The translations under genes were made by a program, and so were the position numbers. Under the pieces are notes generated by a model. The model saw nothing but the letters and a program-made list of their open reading frames with translations, made no database searches and was not told the DNA's origin. From Alphaproteobacteria bacterium (GTDB taxonomy: Bacteria > Pseudomonadota > Alphaproteobacteria > Micropepsales > Micropepsaceae), in NCBI GenBank assembly GCA_016124635.1, contig WGNJ01000011.1, forward strand, positions 152,235 to 216,234: a DNA stretch of 64,000 nt, read 5' to 3'. Numbering within the stretch: position 1 is the first letter of the stretch; every line of letters starts with the position of its first letter. This document shows positions 8,601 through 16,825 of this stretch, piece after piece.

Positions 8601-10536
8601 CGTGCGCAGCTGCAAGTTCACCGGACGAATGTCCGATGATCATAGAGGGCGTGATGCCCCAAGCGCGCCAGCGCGCGACCAATCCGACCTGAACCGCGAA
8701 CAGCGTTGGTAGCTGATAAAGCGTGCTGGAGCGATAGTCCGCCTCGCCACGCAGCAACTCTTCGGCGACCGACCAGCCGGCCAGTTCGCGGAACGGCGCA
8801 TCGATCTCCTCGACAGCGGCGCGGAAGATGGAATCTTCCTTCATCAAGCCGTGCGCCATGCCCCACCAGGTACCGCCCTGCCCCGCGAAAGCGAACACGA
8901 TGCGCGGCTCGACAAGCCGGCGGCCGGTGATAAAGCCGGTATCGTCCTTGGACGGCGCCTCGATCGACTTCGGCGCGCGCTTCAGAATGGAGATGATTTC
9001 CTCCGGCTTCTCGGCGAGCGCCGCAGCGCGGAACGTCAAGTGCGAACGCCGTACGGACAGGTTGCCGGCGACGTGATCCATCGATGGCGCCGAGCCGTTC
9101 GCCGTCGTCATGAAGTCGGCATAGCGTTCCGCCGAGGTGCCAAGCGCTTTCGTCGACTGTGCGCTGACCGGCACCATCCGGTAACGGCGATATTCACGTG
9201 ATGGATGCATGGCGCCGTTCATATTTGCCGGCGCGCTCTCGAGCACGATGCAAGCATTCGTCCCGCCGATGCCGAACGAGTTTACCGCCGCACGGCGCGG
9301 ACGGCCGTTGTCGGCAATCCACTCGCTGTGCTCCAACGGCAGATCGATGCCCAGATCATCGAACGGAATATTCGGGTTTGGCTTCGAGAAGTTCAGATTT
9401 TTCGGAATCTGACGGTTGTAGAGCGCTAGCGTCGTCTTGATCACACCCGTGACACCGGCTGCCGCCTCGAGGTGTCCGGTGTTTGTCTTGCCCGCGCCGA
9501 CGATCAGCTTCTGTTTGCGATTGCGATGCTTTCCGAACACGGTGCCAAGCGCGCGCGCCTCGACCGGATCGCCGATTTGCGTGCCGGTGCCGTGCGCCTC
9601 GACGTAGTCGATATCGGAATAGCTGATGCCAGCGCGGTCGCAAGCTTCGCCCAACATAGCGATCTGCGCTTCCGCGCTCGGAACGCTGATCGTGCTGGTG
9701 TAACCGTCCTGGTTGACGCAAGTCGCACGGATGACCGCATAAACGCGGTCCCCATCGTCCATCGCCTTCGACAACCGCTTGATCACGAGGGCGCCCACAC
9801 CCTCGCCGCGCACGAAGCCGTCGGCGTTGGCGTCGAAGGTCCGGATCTTACCGGACCGCGAGATCATGTTGGCTTTGCTGAAATTGATGAAGACGCCCGG
9901 GTCGAGCATCGCATTCACGCCGCCCGAAACGGCAATGTCGCTCTGGCCGTGCCAGATCGAATTGCAGGCCATTTCCGTCGCGACCAGCGACGACGAGCAT
10001 GCCGTATCGACGGTTGCGCTGGGACCATGGAAATCGAATTTGTGCGACACGCGGTTTGCGATGATGCACATCGCACCGCCGGTGCCGGCGTGAACGTTTT
10101 CCGCAGTGCGGCGGTAGCGCTGAATCTGCGCGTAGTCCGTCGTGCACGCGCCGACAAAAACGCTGGTGTTCGATCCGCGCAGGCGCTCGGCGGCAATACC
10201 GGCGTCCTCGAAAGCTTCCCAAACCGCCATCAGCATCATGCGCTGTTGCGGGTCCATCGCCTCCGCTTCGCGCGGCGAAATGCCGAAGAACTCGGCATCG
10301 AAATCGCGTATGCCCTCGACGAAACCGCCCCAGCGAACCGACATCTTGCCCATCGCATGCGGATTGGGATCGTAATACGCATCTAGGCTGAAGCGGTCGT
10401 GTGGGATCTCCTTGATGCCGCTACGGCCCTCTCGCAAAAGCGACCAGAACTCCTTCGCGCTCGCAACCTTGCCCGGCAGCGTGCACGCGATACCTACGAT
10501 AGCCAGCGGCTCGAAATCGGTTTTGTATTTGGTCAT
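2653..10536 (-). CDS. Highly reducing type I polyketide synthase, KS-AT-DH-ER-KR-ACP-condensation
   Basis: A single 2627-residue protein. KS (about 10-435) has Cys180 in DTACSSS, His315 in EAHGTGT and His355 in NTGHLEAA. AT (about 545-880) has Ser637 in GHSSGE, with FAAH at 741-744 where HAFH or YASH normally reports the extender unit. DH (about 905-1180) has HKVDGSVVFP (His940) and HPALLDAALH (Asp1101). Further on come an ER (LNFRDIM, GTGGVGLAA), a KR (GGLGGFG, then Ser/Tyr/Asn in FSSMASVFG...ANYVAANR), and an ACP (GLDSL). The C-terminal 430 residues are a condensation/PapA-like domain whose HHxxxDG motif reads HGILLDG (2306-2312). No thioesterase is present. The ATG at 10536 has GGGGA 11 bases upstream; the frame is open to 10641. 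I infer one or more rounds of full reduction, then possible ester or amide transfer. Confidence 0.93.
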   Translation of the reverse strand: MTKYKTDFEPLAIVGIACTLPGKVASAKEFWSLLREGRSGIKEIPHDRFSLDAYYDPNPHAMGKMSVRWGGFVEGIRDFDAEFFGISPREAEAMDPQQRMMLMAVWEAFEDAGIAAERLRGSNTSVFVGACTTDYAQIQRYRRTAENVHAGTGGAMCIIANRVSHKFDFHGPSATVDTACSSSLVATEMACNSIWHGQSDIAVSGGVNAMLDPGVFINFSKANMISRSGKIRTFDANADGFVRGEGVGALVIKRLSKAMDDGDRVYAVIRATCVNQDGYTSTISVPSAEAQIAMLGEACDRAGISYSDIDYVEAHGTGTQIGDPVEARALGTVFGKHRNRKQKLIVGAGKTNTGHLEAAAGVTGVIKTTLALYNRQIPKNLNFSKPNPNIPFDDLGIDLPLEHSEWIADNGRPRRAAVNSFGIGGTNACIVLESAPANMNGAMHPSREYRRYRMVPVSAQSTKALGTSAERYADFMTTANGSAPSMDHVAGNLSVRRSHLTFRAAALAEKPEEIISILKRAPKSIEAPSKDDTGFITGRRLVEPRIVFAFAGQGGTWWGMAHGLMKEDSIFRAAVEEIDAPFRELAGWSVAEELLRGEADYRSSTLYQLPTLFAVQVGLVARWRAWGITPSMIIGHSSGELAAAHAAGILSTPDAVKLLYHRARLQATQEGRGTIAAIALSRSDMERQLEEWGITRVDIAAVNGTSMINIAGDNDAIQEVVQKLKEKHGEDFFARVLKVDFAAHSHHMDPLREELLESLKSIRPLSGNIPMVSTVTGHLIVGQMADATYWWRNMRDAVIFENGLREVLRLGGNVFVEMGPHINLSAMISSSVAEKGTSAVVVPSLKRDEGFEKTMMTAAATLYVNGVEPRWESFHGDEVPRIDLPVYPWEKKPYWIESEESKAALQGPKAHSLLGIRELAATPMWSGEISLEEHAFLQDHKVDGSVVFPGAGYLEMMFGAGREMFGEAVDIELENVEILEAMVLSNERTELVQTTYEPARGRISISSKPRGSNLDWILRSRAIIHALPKSTHAHGRPIKAPRSAPVSPAPIYKKLSERGYAYGPSFQGMRKLWPGDHESLAYVRARDVETERFNFHPALLDAALHAGFGLKAGIGGGASSKNGKAEPERLYLPIRIERAVLRGHAGKAAFWSRARTVKFDESVAINDTIIEDEKGHRLLELEGFTCKSVGVRQKPSTSKNLKPVYLVEDWIEATPKLAESARAGRGQTWLVFRDKVAGSLAAQGARSLKEAGAHVVSVFAGDNFKASGKDGWQIDPTRVDDYAALIDAVAPQGGKKKIAGVLFGWSAAAAEALKTFDRKSVAALESRSSIAALYLVQALAKTAEQKPRVWLMTRGVHPVGESYEAKALAKAMAGAPLAGFARTALTEHADYQATVLDLDIDAKAAKRQAGNLAGVLLGKTDETEIALRGDAWFVPRLRQAEDRALPALKAPAETEELTRQYRLSMTSAGDLDNLRLIETDPLAVGAGQVKIAVKAAGLNFRDIMAATALYPTDADTNGTPSELLGVECSGVVTAVGAGVKGVRRGDKVIAFAEGCFRSELVVPASAVYDMPKRMSFVDAATVPAAYGTAYYGLVRLAHLRKGETVLVHLGTGGVGLAAIQIANLIGARVISTAGNPQKRAYLKKLGVKHVFDSRSLSFAEDVRRVTHGRGVDVVLNSLAGDAIALGVSVMAPNGRFVEIGKRDIYGDGALGLRNLRRNGAFFVLDMARMDRDDPEGIKEVFSECVDHLSRGRMKALPATVFPASRVIDAFKTMAQAKHIGKIVIDFEEEDLQVDQTTVHPFAVSPNGAYLISGGLGGFGAEAAKWLADRGAKHLYLMSRSGASRPEAKALLASLKKRAVKATAIAADVADRKQVEAVIAKISKSKRPLRGIMHSAMVLDDGLVTQLDGERMLRVIEPKAIGAWNLHEATRKAPLDFFAMFSSMASVFGSSGQANYVAANRFLDLLAAHRRRMGMPAIAINWGALGGAGAVQRDKKILRYLKESGIPPMDLSETLGGLGVMLRKDTPEIGFLKVDWATLGRANSAVKKVPRLADVMASTASGAGGGRLRGELVATKGAERERILKEFLAQQIARVLKLDAKTLEETRPLNELGLDSLTSFQLKNKIESEIGVTLPVGKFLQKPTVVSLAQTISETLDTAPAEEGKGAEKANASATRQLSPRQEWLWHRIQEDGQYPMHGMRETIAVIKIKPAIDMERLNQAFLSVVERHEMLRSAFPEVGGKPTVTVLPKEKFAVRSIDAESMPEEEFMGELHKLAHRFHDLQNGPLIDLRVFSRPDNHSVIVLRGHGILLDGWAFGMILREIFQGYFGLMPLKDSDEKPNAAYFDYARWHRNWLDGKDGKAARSYWREKLANLPAPLSLGGRDPALVDPHARGTWVKRFVAAKENWNAREVARGVGVSLHALFVGAYHAHLYGVTGARDVVIQSNVANRTRSEEEQMVGWLANEMFVRADVDPQTTLREHAANVTRALQDSMEYTGYPTHLMLEAAAETNGGPVKPHFVAFNMMWPDNMDRSGFEQIMFQAEGTLHRFGDLEITMLPVSVEGGGSYLNDAQIAYEEVDGDILISLHAREGVFDGKDGQAAYLDRFLRVLKAGLDNPDLTIGELAKIS

Positions 10537-10930
10537 GTCGGCTGCAGTCCCCACAAACTCAGTCGGCAAGGTTTTTTCGCACCTGCACACTAGCGAACTC
10601 AAGAGGTAACCAATCCCCTCTCGGCCACGCCGATGCGACAAGGAACCAACCGACCCGCGATCTGAGCGACGAGTGCAAGATTCGTGTCAGTGTGCGCCGC
10701 CAGCAGGAATTAACTGCGCGGGGCCACCCGAGATCGCTCGGGGCACGCACATCGTTCTCTCGCCAATGCGCCGTGAATTGCGCCATGGCGCGCCGCTGTG
10801 CAAGGTGGCGACGGTGGCTTAAGCATAAATTGTGACTGACGGCACTTCGCTCTTGAGCTTCACGCGTAACCTTGGTCGCCAGAAAGGCGACTTAGATCGC
10901 ACCCCTCGTGCTGCGGTTGAGCGGCGGTGC
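10537..10930. other. Intergenic region upstream of the PKS gene
   Basis: About 390 bases separate the PKS start from the stop of the M16 peptidase gene that precedes it on the same strand. No convincing gene is present. A 6-bp hairpin (GTCGCC at 10875-10880 pairing with GGCGAC at 10886-10891) lies 40 bases past the peptidase stop and could end that transcript, though no T-run follows. The rest must hold the PKS promoter, which I could not pin down. Confidence 0.5.
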
Positions 10931-13768
10931 CTATTGCTTCGGCAGAACGCGAACATCAATGCGGCGTTCATCGACCAAGTACTTGTTCGCGACAGTGACG
11001 AGTTCGGCCTTCCCAATGGATTCCATATCACTTTGGAAGCTCCGGATTGCCGAGATCGTCCAAGGAAAGGTTTGGGCACTCTCTAGCGCATTCGCCCAAT
11101 ACTCGTTCGTTCGCCGGTCTTTCAAGGCCGTCTCGACGATGGGCCGTCTTGCTCTTTCGACCAAATCCTCGTCGAAGGCTCCGCGACGCAAATCCTTCAC
11201 AATCGACGCGAGCGTCTCATAAAAGGTATTCACACTTGCCGGCGGCGTTTCGCTGCCCGCTGCGATGAAGCCAAAGTCGGCAACGGCACCCGACGCCCAG
11301 CTCGACGCAAAGGGCGAATATGTCGCTCCCTGCTTCTCGCGGAATTCGTCGGTCAGCCGAACCTTCATCATGTCCCGCAATAGAACAAGTGTCCGTGCCT
11401 GTCTCGGATTGGACGGAAAGTCCGGACCGGGCCAAGCCGCATAAGCGACGGCCTGATCGCCTCTCCCATCGTGCGTAAATTGAAAACGCTCGCGTTGCCG
11501 CGGAAATCGGATCGTGGCCGACGGCAGCGAGTGACTATCTCGCGGTGCAAACGCACCGAACGTCGCCGCAACGCTTGAGATCGCTTTGTCAACGTCCACA
11601 TCGCCAGCGATCGTAATTTCGATCGGCGCTTGCCGCAGCGCGCTGGACATCACGGCCTGCACATCGCTCATCGAGATGGATTGAATTTGCCGCAGTGTCG
11701 GAAAACGCCACCGCGCATCATTTGAGCGCACGACGCCCGACGCCTCGCGCGCCAATACCCGTCCCGGACTCGACGAGTATTGTCGAAGGTAATTCTCGGC
11801 CGCGGTCTGAAGCCGCGCCAAACCTTCGCCCCGATAAGCGGGTTCGGTCGCAAATGCCGCGAGAAGCTCGAGTTGCAGATCGAAATCCCGGGTGTTGGCT
11901 TTCCCTGACAGCTCAAATGCATCCTCGTCCAGCGACAGATCTGCGCTGACGATGCGCCCAGCCAACGCCCGCTCGAGTTCTACGGTCGTGAGCTGCTTCA
12001 ATCCCCCTTCGATGAACCCGAACGGAAGTGCCCAAAACAGCCCGACCTTTTGTCTTGGCAAAACCAAATAACCACCACCGATGCGAACCTTTACGATCAC
12101 CGCATCTTTCTCGAACGCCGTCGGCTTCACGTTCAAACGCACGCCGTTCGCAAATTGAACGAGAGTGACACCGAGGTCGCCGACCTCCTCTCGACGGGCC
12201 ACAACGCCGGCCTGCCCAAATTGCGTATAGGGAAAGTCTTTCGCTTCGACCTCGGCCTCGGCTTCGACCGGGATCGCATGTGAATTGAGGTAGGCCGATC
12301 GCACAGCATCCCCGCCGGCGATGGGCTCGCTGCCGGACGCGAAGATCATGGACGGATCGCTTCCGAAGCAGCGCCGAAGCGCCTCTGTAACGGCGGCGGC
12401 CGTGAGTCCGTCGATCGTCTTTGCATAGATCGCGACATCGTCCCGCGGATCCGTAAAGACCCGCCGCAACGCAATGTCTTCGATCATCGTATCGGCCAAT
12501 ACCTTGTCGTATCGCGTGTCGGCCTTTGCGGCCAGATCGTCGAGGACCGCCTTGACGACGGCAACCTCGCGGTCAACCTCGTCCTGGCGCACGCCGAATT
12601 GAAGCGTGCGTCGGAGTTCCTGTTCGGCGGCCGCCATTCCCGTTGACCAAGAGCCGGGCCTCGAATTCACGGACAGCGCGGCAACGGTCGCCACCCCGCG
12701 CACGACGCCGCGCGACGCCGACGCAGAAACGAACGGCGGATTTGCGCCCCGCGCCATCCGGCTGAGCCTACGGTTCAACACTGCAAAACCGACCTCTCGA
12801 ACGCTCCGCTCACGCCTCATTGCAATCGAATCTGGAGCGTCGTCGGCGTCGCTCAACCACGCCATCGTGGCATCGTCCGGCAGATTGGGTTCGACATGCT
12901 CTCCCGAACGCAACGTCGCCCTGTTCACGACGCCATAGTTGCCGTCCCGTTGAGCTCCACGCTCCCAATCGGAAAATGCCGCTTTGATCTTTGCTTCGAC
13001 CGCAGCCACGTCGATGTCGCCGGCAATCACCAACGCGGCACGCTCAGGGCGATAATATCGATTGTAGAAATCGGCGATCTGTTGCCGCGTCGCGGTACGG
13101 ATCACTTGCATATCGCCGATGGGCAAACGCTCTGCCGCTTGATGACCGCTGTAGGTCAGCTTCCAGCGATCGTTGAACACGCGGCGCTCAGGCGTGTCGC
13201 CCTGCCGTTCCTCCGACATGACGACGCCGCGTTCACGGTCGATCGCATCCGGCGCCAGGGTCAGCCCGTCGGCGACATCGCGCATGAAGCGCAAGGCCGT
13301 GTTAATCGTATTGTCCCCGACTTCCGGCAGCTCCAGGACGTACACTGTTTCCTGCAAGCCGGTATGCGCGTTCGTATGCGGCCCGAAAGCAAGACCCTTT
13401 CGCTGCAACGCCTTAACGGCTTCGCCTTCGGCAAAGTGCTTCGATCCGTTGAAGGCCATGTGTTCGAGAAAATGAGCCAGACCTTTTTGGTCGTCGGCCT
13501 CCTGGAGCGACCCGGCCGCGATGCGCAAGCGCAAGCTCGCCGAATGTTTCGGCTCGGCGTTGCGTATCAATGCGTAGCGCATGCCGTTCGGCAAAACGCC
13601 GAAGCGCACGCGTGGATCGGGCTTCAGATCGCTCTGGTCGTGTGGCCAGGAAAGATAGTCCGGCGCCGCAACGCGCGGCAGCTCGCCGGGTCCGCCCCCC
13701 ACGCATCCGGCGAGCATCAGTACGGCGATGATCAGAACTGCGCTTCGCCGCGCTGCAGCTGCCAACAT
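10931..13768 (-). CDS. M16 family zinc metallopeptidase, predicted lipoprotein
   Basis: A 945-residue insulinase-like peptidase built from two M16 modules. The N-terminal module has the inverted zinc motif HFLEH (in GLAHFLEHMAFNGSK), so it should be the active half. The signal sequence ends in a lipobox (VLMLAGC), which predicts lipid anchoring in the envelope. I chose the ATG at 13768 because AGGAG lies 6 bases upstream; a GTG at 13786 is the alternative. It starts 18 bases after the stop of a second M16 gene with the same architecture, so the two are cotranscribed paralogues. M16 proteins degrade or process peptides; the substrate here is unknown. It is closest in layout to bacterial PqqL-type periplasmic peptidases. 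Confidence 0.88.
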   Translation of the reverse strand: MLAAAARRSAVLIIAVLMLAGCVGGGPGELPRVAAPDYLSWPHDQSDLKPDPRVRFGVLPNGMRYALIRNAEPKHSASLRLRIAAGSLQEADDQKGLAHFLEHMAFNGSKHFAEGEAVKALQRKGLAFGPHTNAHTGLQETVYVLELPEVGDNTINTALRFMRDVADGLTLAPDAIDRERGVVMSEERQGDTPERRVFNDRWKLTYSGHQAAERLPIGDMQVIRTATRQQIADFYNRYYRPERAALVIAGDIDVAAVEAKIKAAFSDWERGAQRDGNYGVVNRATLRSGEHVEPNLPDDATMAWLSDADDAPDSIAMRRERSVREVGFAVLNRRLSRMARGANPPFVSASASRGVVRGVATVAALSVNSRPGSWSTGMAAAEQELRRTLQFGVRQDEVDREVAVVKAVLDDLAAKADTRYDKVLADTMIEDIALRRVFTDPRDDVAIYAKTIDGLTAAAVTEALRRCFGSDPSMIFASGSEPIAGGDAVRSAYLNSHAIPVEAEAEVEAKDFPYTQFGQAGVVARREEVGDLGVTLVQFANGVRLNVKPTAFEKDAVIVKVRIGGGYLVLPRQKVGLFWALPFGFIEGGLKQLTTVELERALAGRIVSADLSLDEDAFELSGKANTRDFDLQLELLAAFATEPAYRGEGLARLQTAAENYLRQYSSSPGRVLAREASGVVRSNDARWRFPTLRQIQSISMSDVQAVMSSALRQAPIEITIAGDVDVDKAISSVAATFGAFAPRDSHSLPSATIRFPRQRERFQFTHDGRGDQAVAYAAWPGPDFPSNPRQARTLVLLRDMMKVRLTDEFREKQGATYSPFASSWASGAVADFGFIAAGSETPPASVNTFYETLASIVKDLRRGAFDEDLVERARRPIVETALKDRRTNEYWANALESAQTFPWTISAIRSFQSDMESIGKAELVTVANKYLVDERRIDVRVLPKQ

Positions 13769-13786
13769 CGCGATCTCCTGCCGCAC

Positions 13787-16636
13787 TTATTTCTTCGGCA
13801 GAATGCGCATGTCGATGCGCCTGTTCTCGTCCAGTATGAGCTTGGCCGCCGCAACGATCTCCTCGCGCTTGATCGACTCCACGTCAGGAATGAGCGACCG
13901 AATAGTATTGACGGCCTTGTCGTCGGTTTGAATGTTCGACAGCACCCCCTGCCAGAACGCGTTCGTGTTTCGCTGAGCGTAGAGACGCGTCAGCGCCGGA
14001 TTGCGCGCGCGGGCCACCAAATCGTCCGAGAACTTCCCCTCACGCAGCTCGTCCTCGATCTTGTCCAATGTCTTGAAGAAGGCTTCGACCTGATCCGGCC
14101 GCGTTTCCGCACCCGTGGTCAAGAACCCGTAGCCTTTGATCACCGACGATGCCCAATCCTGCGCGAACGGAACGTAGGTCGCGCCCTGTGTCTCACGGAA
14201 CTCTTCAGTCAATCTGATTTCCAGCATCTCGCGCACAAGGCTCTCGGCGCGCGACGCGCGTACATTCGAATAGAAGTCAGGCGCCGGCCACGACGCGCAA
14301 GCGATCGCCTGATCGGCGCGGCCCGTGTGGTAGAAAGTCAGCTGTTTGCCCGATCTCGGAAAGTGAACGTCGCGAGCCTCGTCCGGCAACGGATAGGTCT
14401 CGTTGCGAGCTGGCAGCGCACCAAAGGTCTTTGCCACCGCGTCGATTGCGGCGTCGACCTTGACCTGTCCCACGATGGTTATTTCGATCGGCGCGGACTC
14501 CAGCGGCTCCGTCATGGCCGAGCGCACATCGTTGATCGTGATCGCGCGCATCTCCTCTGGCGTTGGATAGACCCAGCGTGGATCGTTGTCGTGCAGCTGT
14601 GCCGAAAGCTCACGGCTCAACACGCCGCTCGGATTTGCCATCAGTTGCTGCTGCAGCTCTTGACCGGCCGCCTGCAACCGTTCGAGCCCGTCCGTGCGAT
14701 AGGCTGCGTCAACCGTGTAGGCCGCCAGAATCTGCATCTGAAGAAGCAAATCGCGCTGAACCGTTTGACCGGTCAATTCGAACGCGTCCTCGTCGATGTC
14801 CAGATCGACGCCGGCAAAGCGCCCCGGCTCAGTCAACTCGAGTTCCTGCTTGTCGAGGCGCCCAAGTCCGCCTTCGACAAAGGCGAACGGCAGGGCCCAA
14901 CCGAGGCCTGGTTTGCTGCGCGCCAAGGACAAATAGCCGCCGGCAAAGCGAACGGTTACACCGACCTTGTCGTTCTCGAAATTGGTCGACTTCACATTCA
15001 GCTTGACGCCGTTTGCAAAGCGAACCGCCGTCACGCCCAAGTCGAAAATCTGACGTTTCGCAACGACCTTCCCTGGTGCGCCGAAATTCGTGTAGGTGAA
15101 TTTCTTGGCCTCGCCCGCGACGGGAGGCGTAACGGTTGTGGCGACTGATTTCTCATAGGCAGCGCGGACGGCGTCGTCTGTCACTGCCGTCGGTCCGGAA
15201 TAAAAGACAACGGGTCCCTCGCCGCCAAACGTCGAGCGCAGCACGGCGTTGACGTCCTCCGCCTTCACGCCCTTCGTGTCCACATCATAATACGCAAGGT
15301 CCTGGCGCGGATCGGTGAACACCTCACGGTCTCCATAGGCCTCGACGAGCGCGGTCGCCAATGCACCGTTCCGCCGGTTGCCGGCATTCGCCGCCGCAAG
15401 CTCGAATGGCGCCCTATTTTCTGCCGCCTCTCGGTCGACCTCGGCTTGCGACAAGCCAAAGGTTATCGCGCGCCTTAGCTCTTGTTCGGCTGCGGCCATC
15501 GCGGTCTGCCATTGCCCGGTTCGGGCACTCACCCCCAGCGACGCGACGATCCCCGCATCCTGTGTCTCGTCCCGCTCGATGTTTGCGCCGATGAAAGGTG
15601 CATTCGACTGGCGCGCGATCCGGTTGAGCCGCCTGTTGATGGTCGTGAACGCAATTGCCCGCAGATTGCTCTCGCGCCGGAGAGCGCGAGAATCGCTAAC
15701 CCGCCCGTTGGGCTTGATCCAACTGATCGTAACGGACTCGGCAAGCGCCGGGTCCGTCATGTGGCCCGCGACCAAGCCGCGATGCTTGACGGTCCCGAAG
15801 TCCGGATCGCGCCCGGCCTCGCCCGGCTGCGACCAGTCCGAGAACATCGTCTGCAGGCGCTTTTCCATCTGCGCCGGATCGACATCGCCGACGACAACGA
15901 TCAGCGCACGTTCCGGCCGGTAGTAGCGATGATAATAGTCGGCCAGCAAATCGCGGTCGGCGCTGCGGATCGTCGCCATGTCGCCGATCGGAAAGCGGAC
16001 CGCATAACGCTGCCCTTCGAACCACAGATTGAGCCGCGCCAACGCGGCTTGAAGGTCGGCGCCCGCGCGGCTGCGCTCTTCCGATTGTATGACGCCGCGC
16101 TCGCGATCGATCGCGGCCGGGTCGAGCAACAATCGATCCGCCATCTCGCGCAGCATCTTTAGCGCGACGCCCAACGTCGCATCGTCTGTGCCCGGCACGT
16201 CGAAGGAGTAGATCGTTTGTCCGAAGTCCGTTTGCGCGTTGACATGCGGCCCGATCGACAAGCCCATCCGCTGCAGGATTAGAAACGCTTCGCCTTCGGG
16301 AAAATTCTTGGTCCCGTTGAACGCCATATGCTCGATGAAGTGAGCGATGCCGCGTTGGTTGTCGGCTTCTTGGAGCGAGCCGGCGGCGATGCGCAGGCGC
16401 ACCGAGGCGACACCCTCCGGCTGATTGTTGTGCATGATCTCATAGCGCATGCCGTTCGGCAGCACGCCGTAGCGCACGGCAGGATCGGGCTTGATGTCGG
16501 TCTGATCCTGCGGCCACGAAAGGTACGCCGGCGCCACATCTGCGACCGCGTAACCGAATGAGAGTAACGTGAGGGCGAAAACTGCAATCGTGGTACGAGC
16601 GACGTACCGAGAGGCAAGGCGTTGAAACGCGTCCAT
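13787..16636 (-). CDS. M16 family zinc metallopeptidase, secreted
   Basis: A 949-residue paralogue of the downstream M16 gene. The N-terminal hydrophobic segment TTIAVFALTLLSFGYAVA looks like a Sec signal without a lipobox, so this copy is probably soluble in the periplasm while its partner is lipid-anchored. The zinc motif is HFIEH in GIAHFIEHMAFNGTK. Both proteins share the mature N-terminal pattern YLSWP.DQ(S/T)D(L/I)KPDP.VR(F/Y)GVLPNGMRY and end in RRID(V/M)R(V/I)LPK. The start at 16636 has GAGGG upstream; the frame is open further to 16732. It is the first gene of a two-gene unit; the spacing to the next start is 18 bases. Confidence 0.88.
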   Translation of the reverse strand: MDAFQRLASRYVARTTIAVFALTLLSFGYAVADVAPAYLSWPQDQTDIKPDPAVRYGVLPNGMRYEIMHNNQPEGVASVRLRIAAGSLQEADNQRGIAHFIEHMAFNGTKNFPEGEAFLILQRMGLSIGPHVNAQTDFGQTIYSFDVPGTDDATLGVALKMLREMADRLLLDPAAIDRERGVIQSEERSRAGADLQAALARLNLWFEGQRYAVRFPIGDMATIRSADRDLLADYYHRYYRPERALIVVVGDVDPAQMEKRLQTMFSDWSQPGEAGRDPDFGTVKHRGLVAGHMTDPALAESVTISWIKPNGRVSDSRALRRESNLRAIAFTTINRRLNRIARQSNAPFIGANIERDETQDAGIVASLGVSARTGQWQTAMAAAEQELRRAITFGLSQAEVDREAAENRAPFELAAANAGNRRNGALATALVEAYGDREVFTDPRQDLAYYDVDTKGVKAEDVNAVLRSTFGGEGPVVFYSGPTAVTDDAVRAAYEKSVATTVTPPVAGEAKKFTYTNFGAPGKVVAKRQIFDLGVTAVRFANGVKLNVKSTNFENDKVGVTVRFAGGYLSLARSKPGLGWALPFAFVEGGLGRLDKQELELTEPGRFAGVDLDIDEDAFELTGQTVQRDLLLQMQILAAYTVDAAYRTDGLERLQAAGQELQQQLMANPSGVLSRELSAQLHDNDPRWVYPTPEEMRAITINDVRSAMTEPLESAPIEITIVGQVKVDAAIDAVAKTFGALPARNETYPLPDEARDVHFPRSGKQLTFYHTGRADQAIACASWPAPDFYSNVRASRAESLVREMLEIRLTEEFRETQGATYVPFAQDWASSVIKGYGFLTTGAETRPDQVEAFFKTLDKIEDELREGKFSDDLVARARNPALTRLYAQRNTNAFWQGVLSNIQTDDKAVNTIRSLIPDVESIKREEIVAAAKLILDENRRIDMRILPKK

Positions 16637-16825
16637 GAGCCCTCGAGCGAATAGATGCACCGGCAATGTGAGACCATCACCGGGGCCAAAATGAAAGTCA
16701 AAGATTAGCTTTCCCGCCCGCGGCTCCAACAAAAGTCAAGTCTTTGTAATCCAGGTCAAAGCCACGTGATTGCCACAAGCTTAAGCACCACCCCTGCTTT
16801 TGATTGCGATTTGCCGGGCTGGTCG

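Noticed and set aside
12896..15148. A 750-codon open frame on the plus strand across both M16 genes
   Set aside because: Antisense to two well-supported genes, rich in Arg/His/Gln without any motif, no ribosome site; typical of antisense frames in GC-rich DNA.
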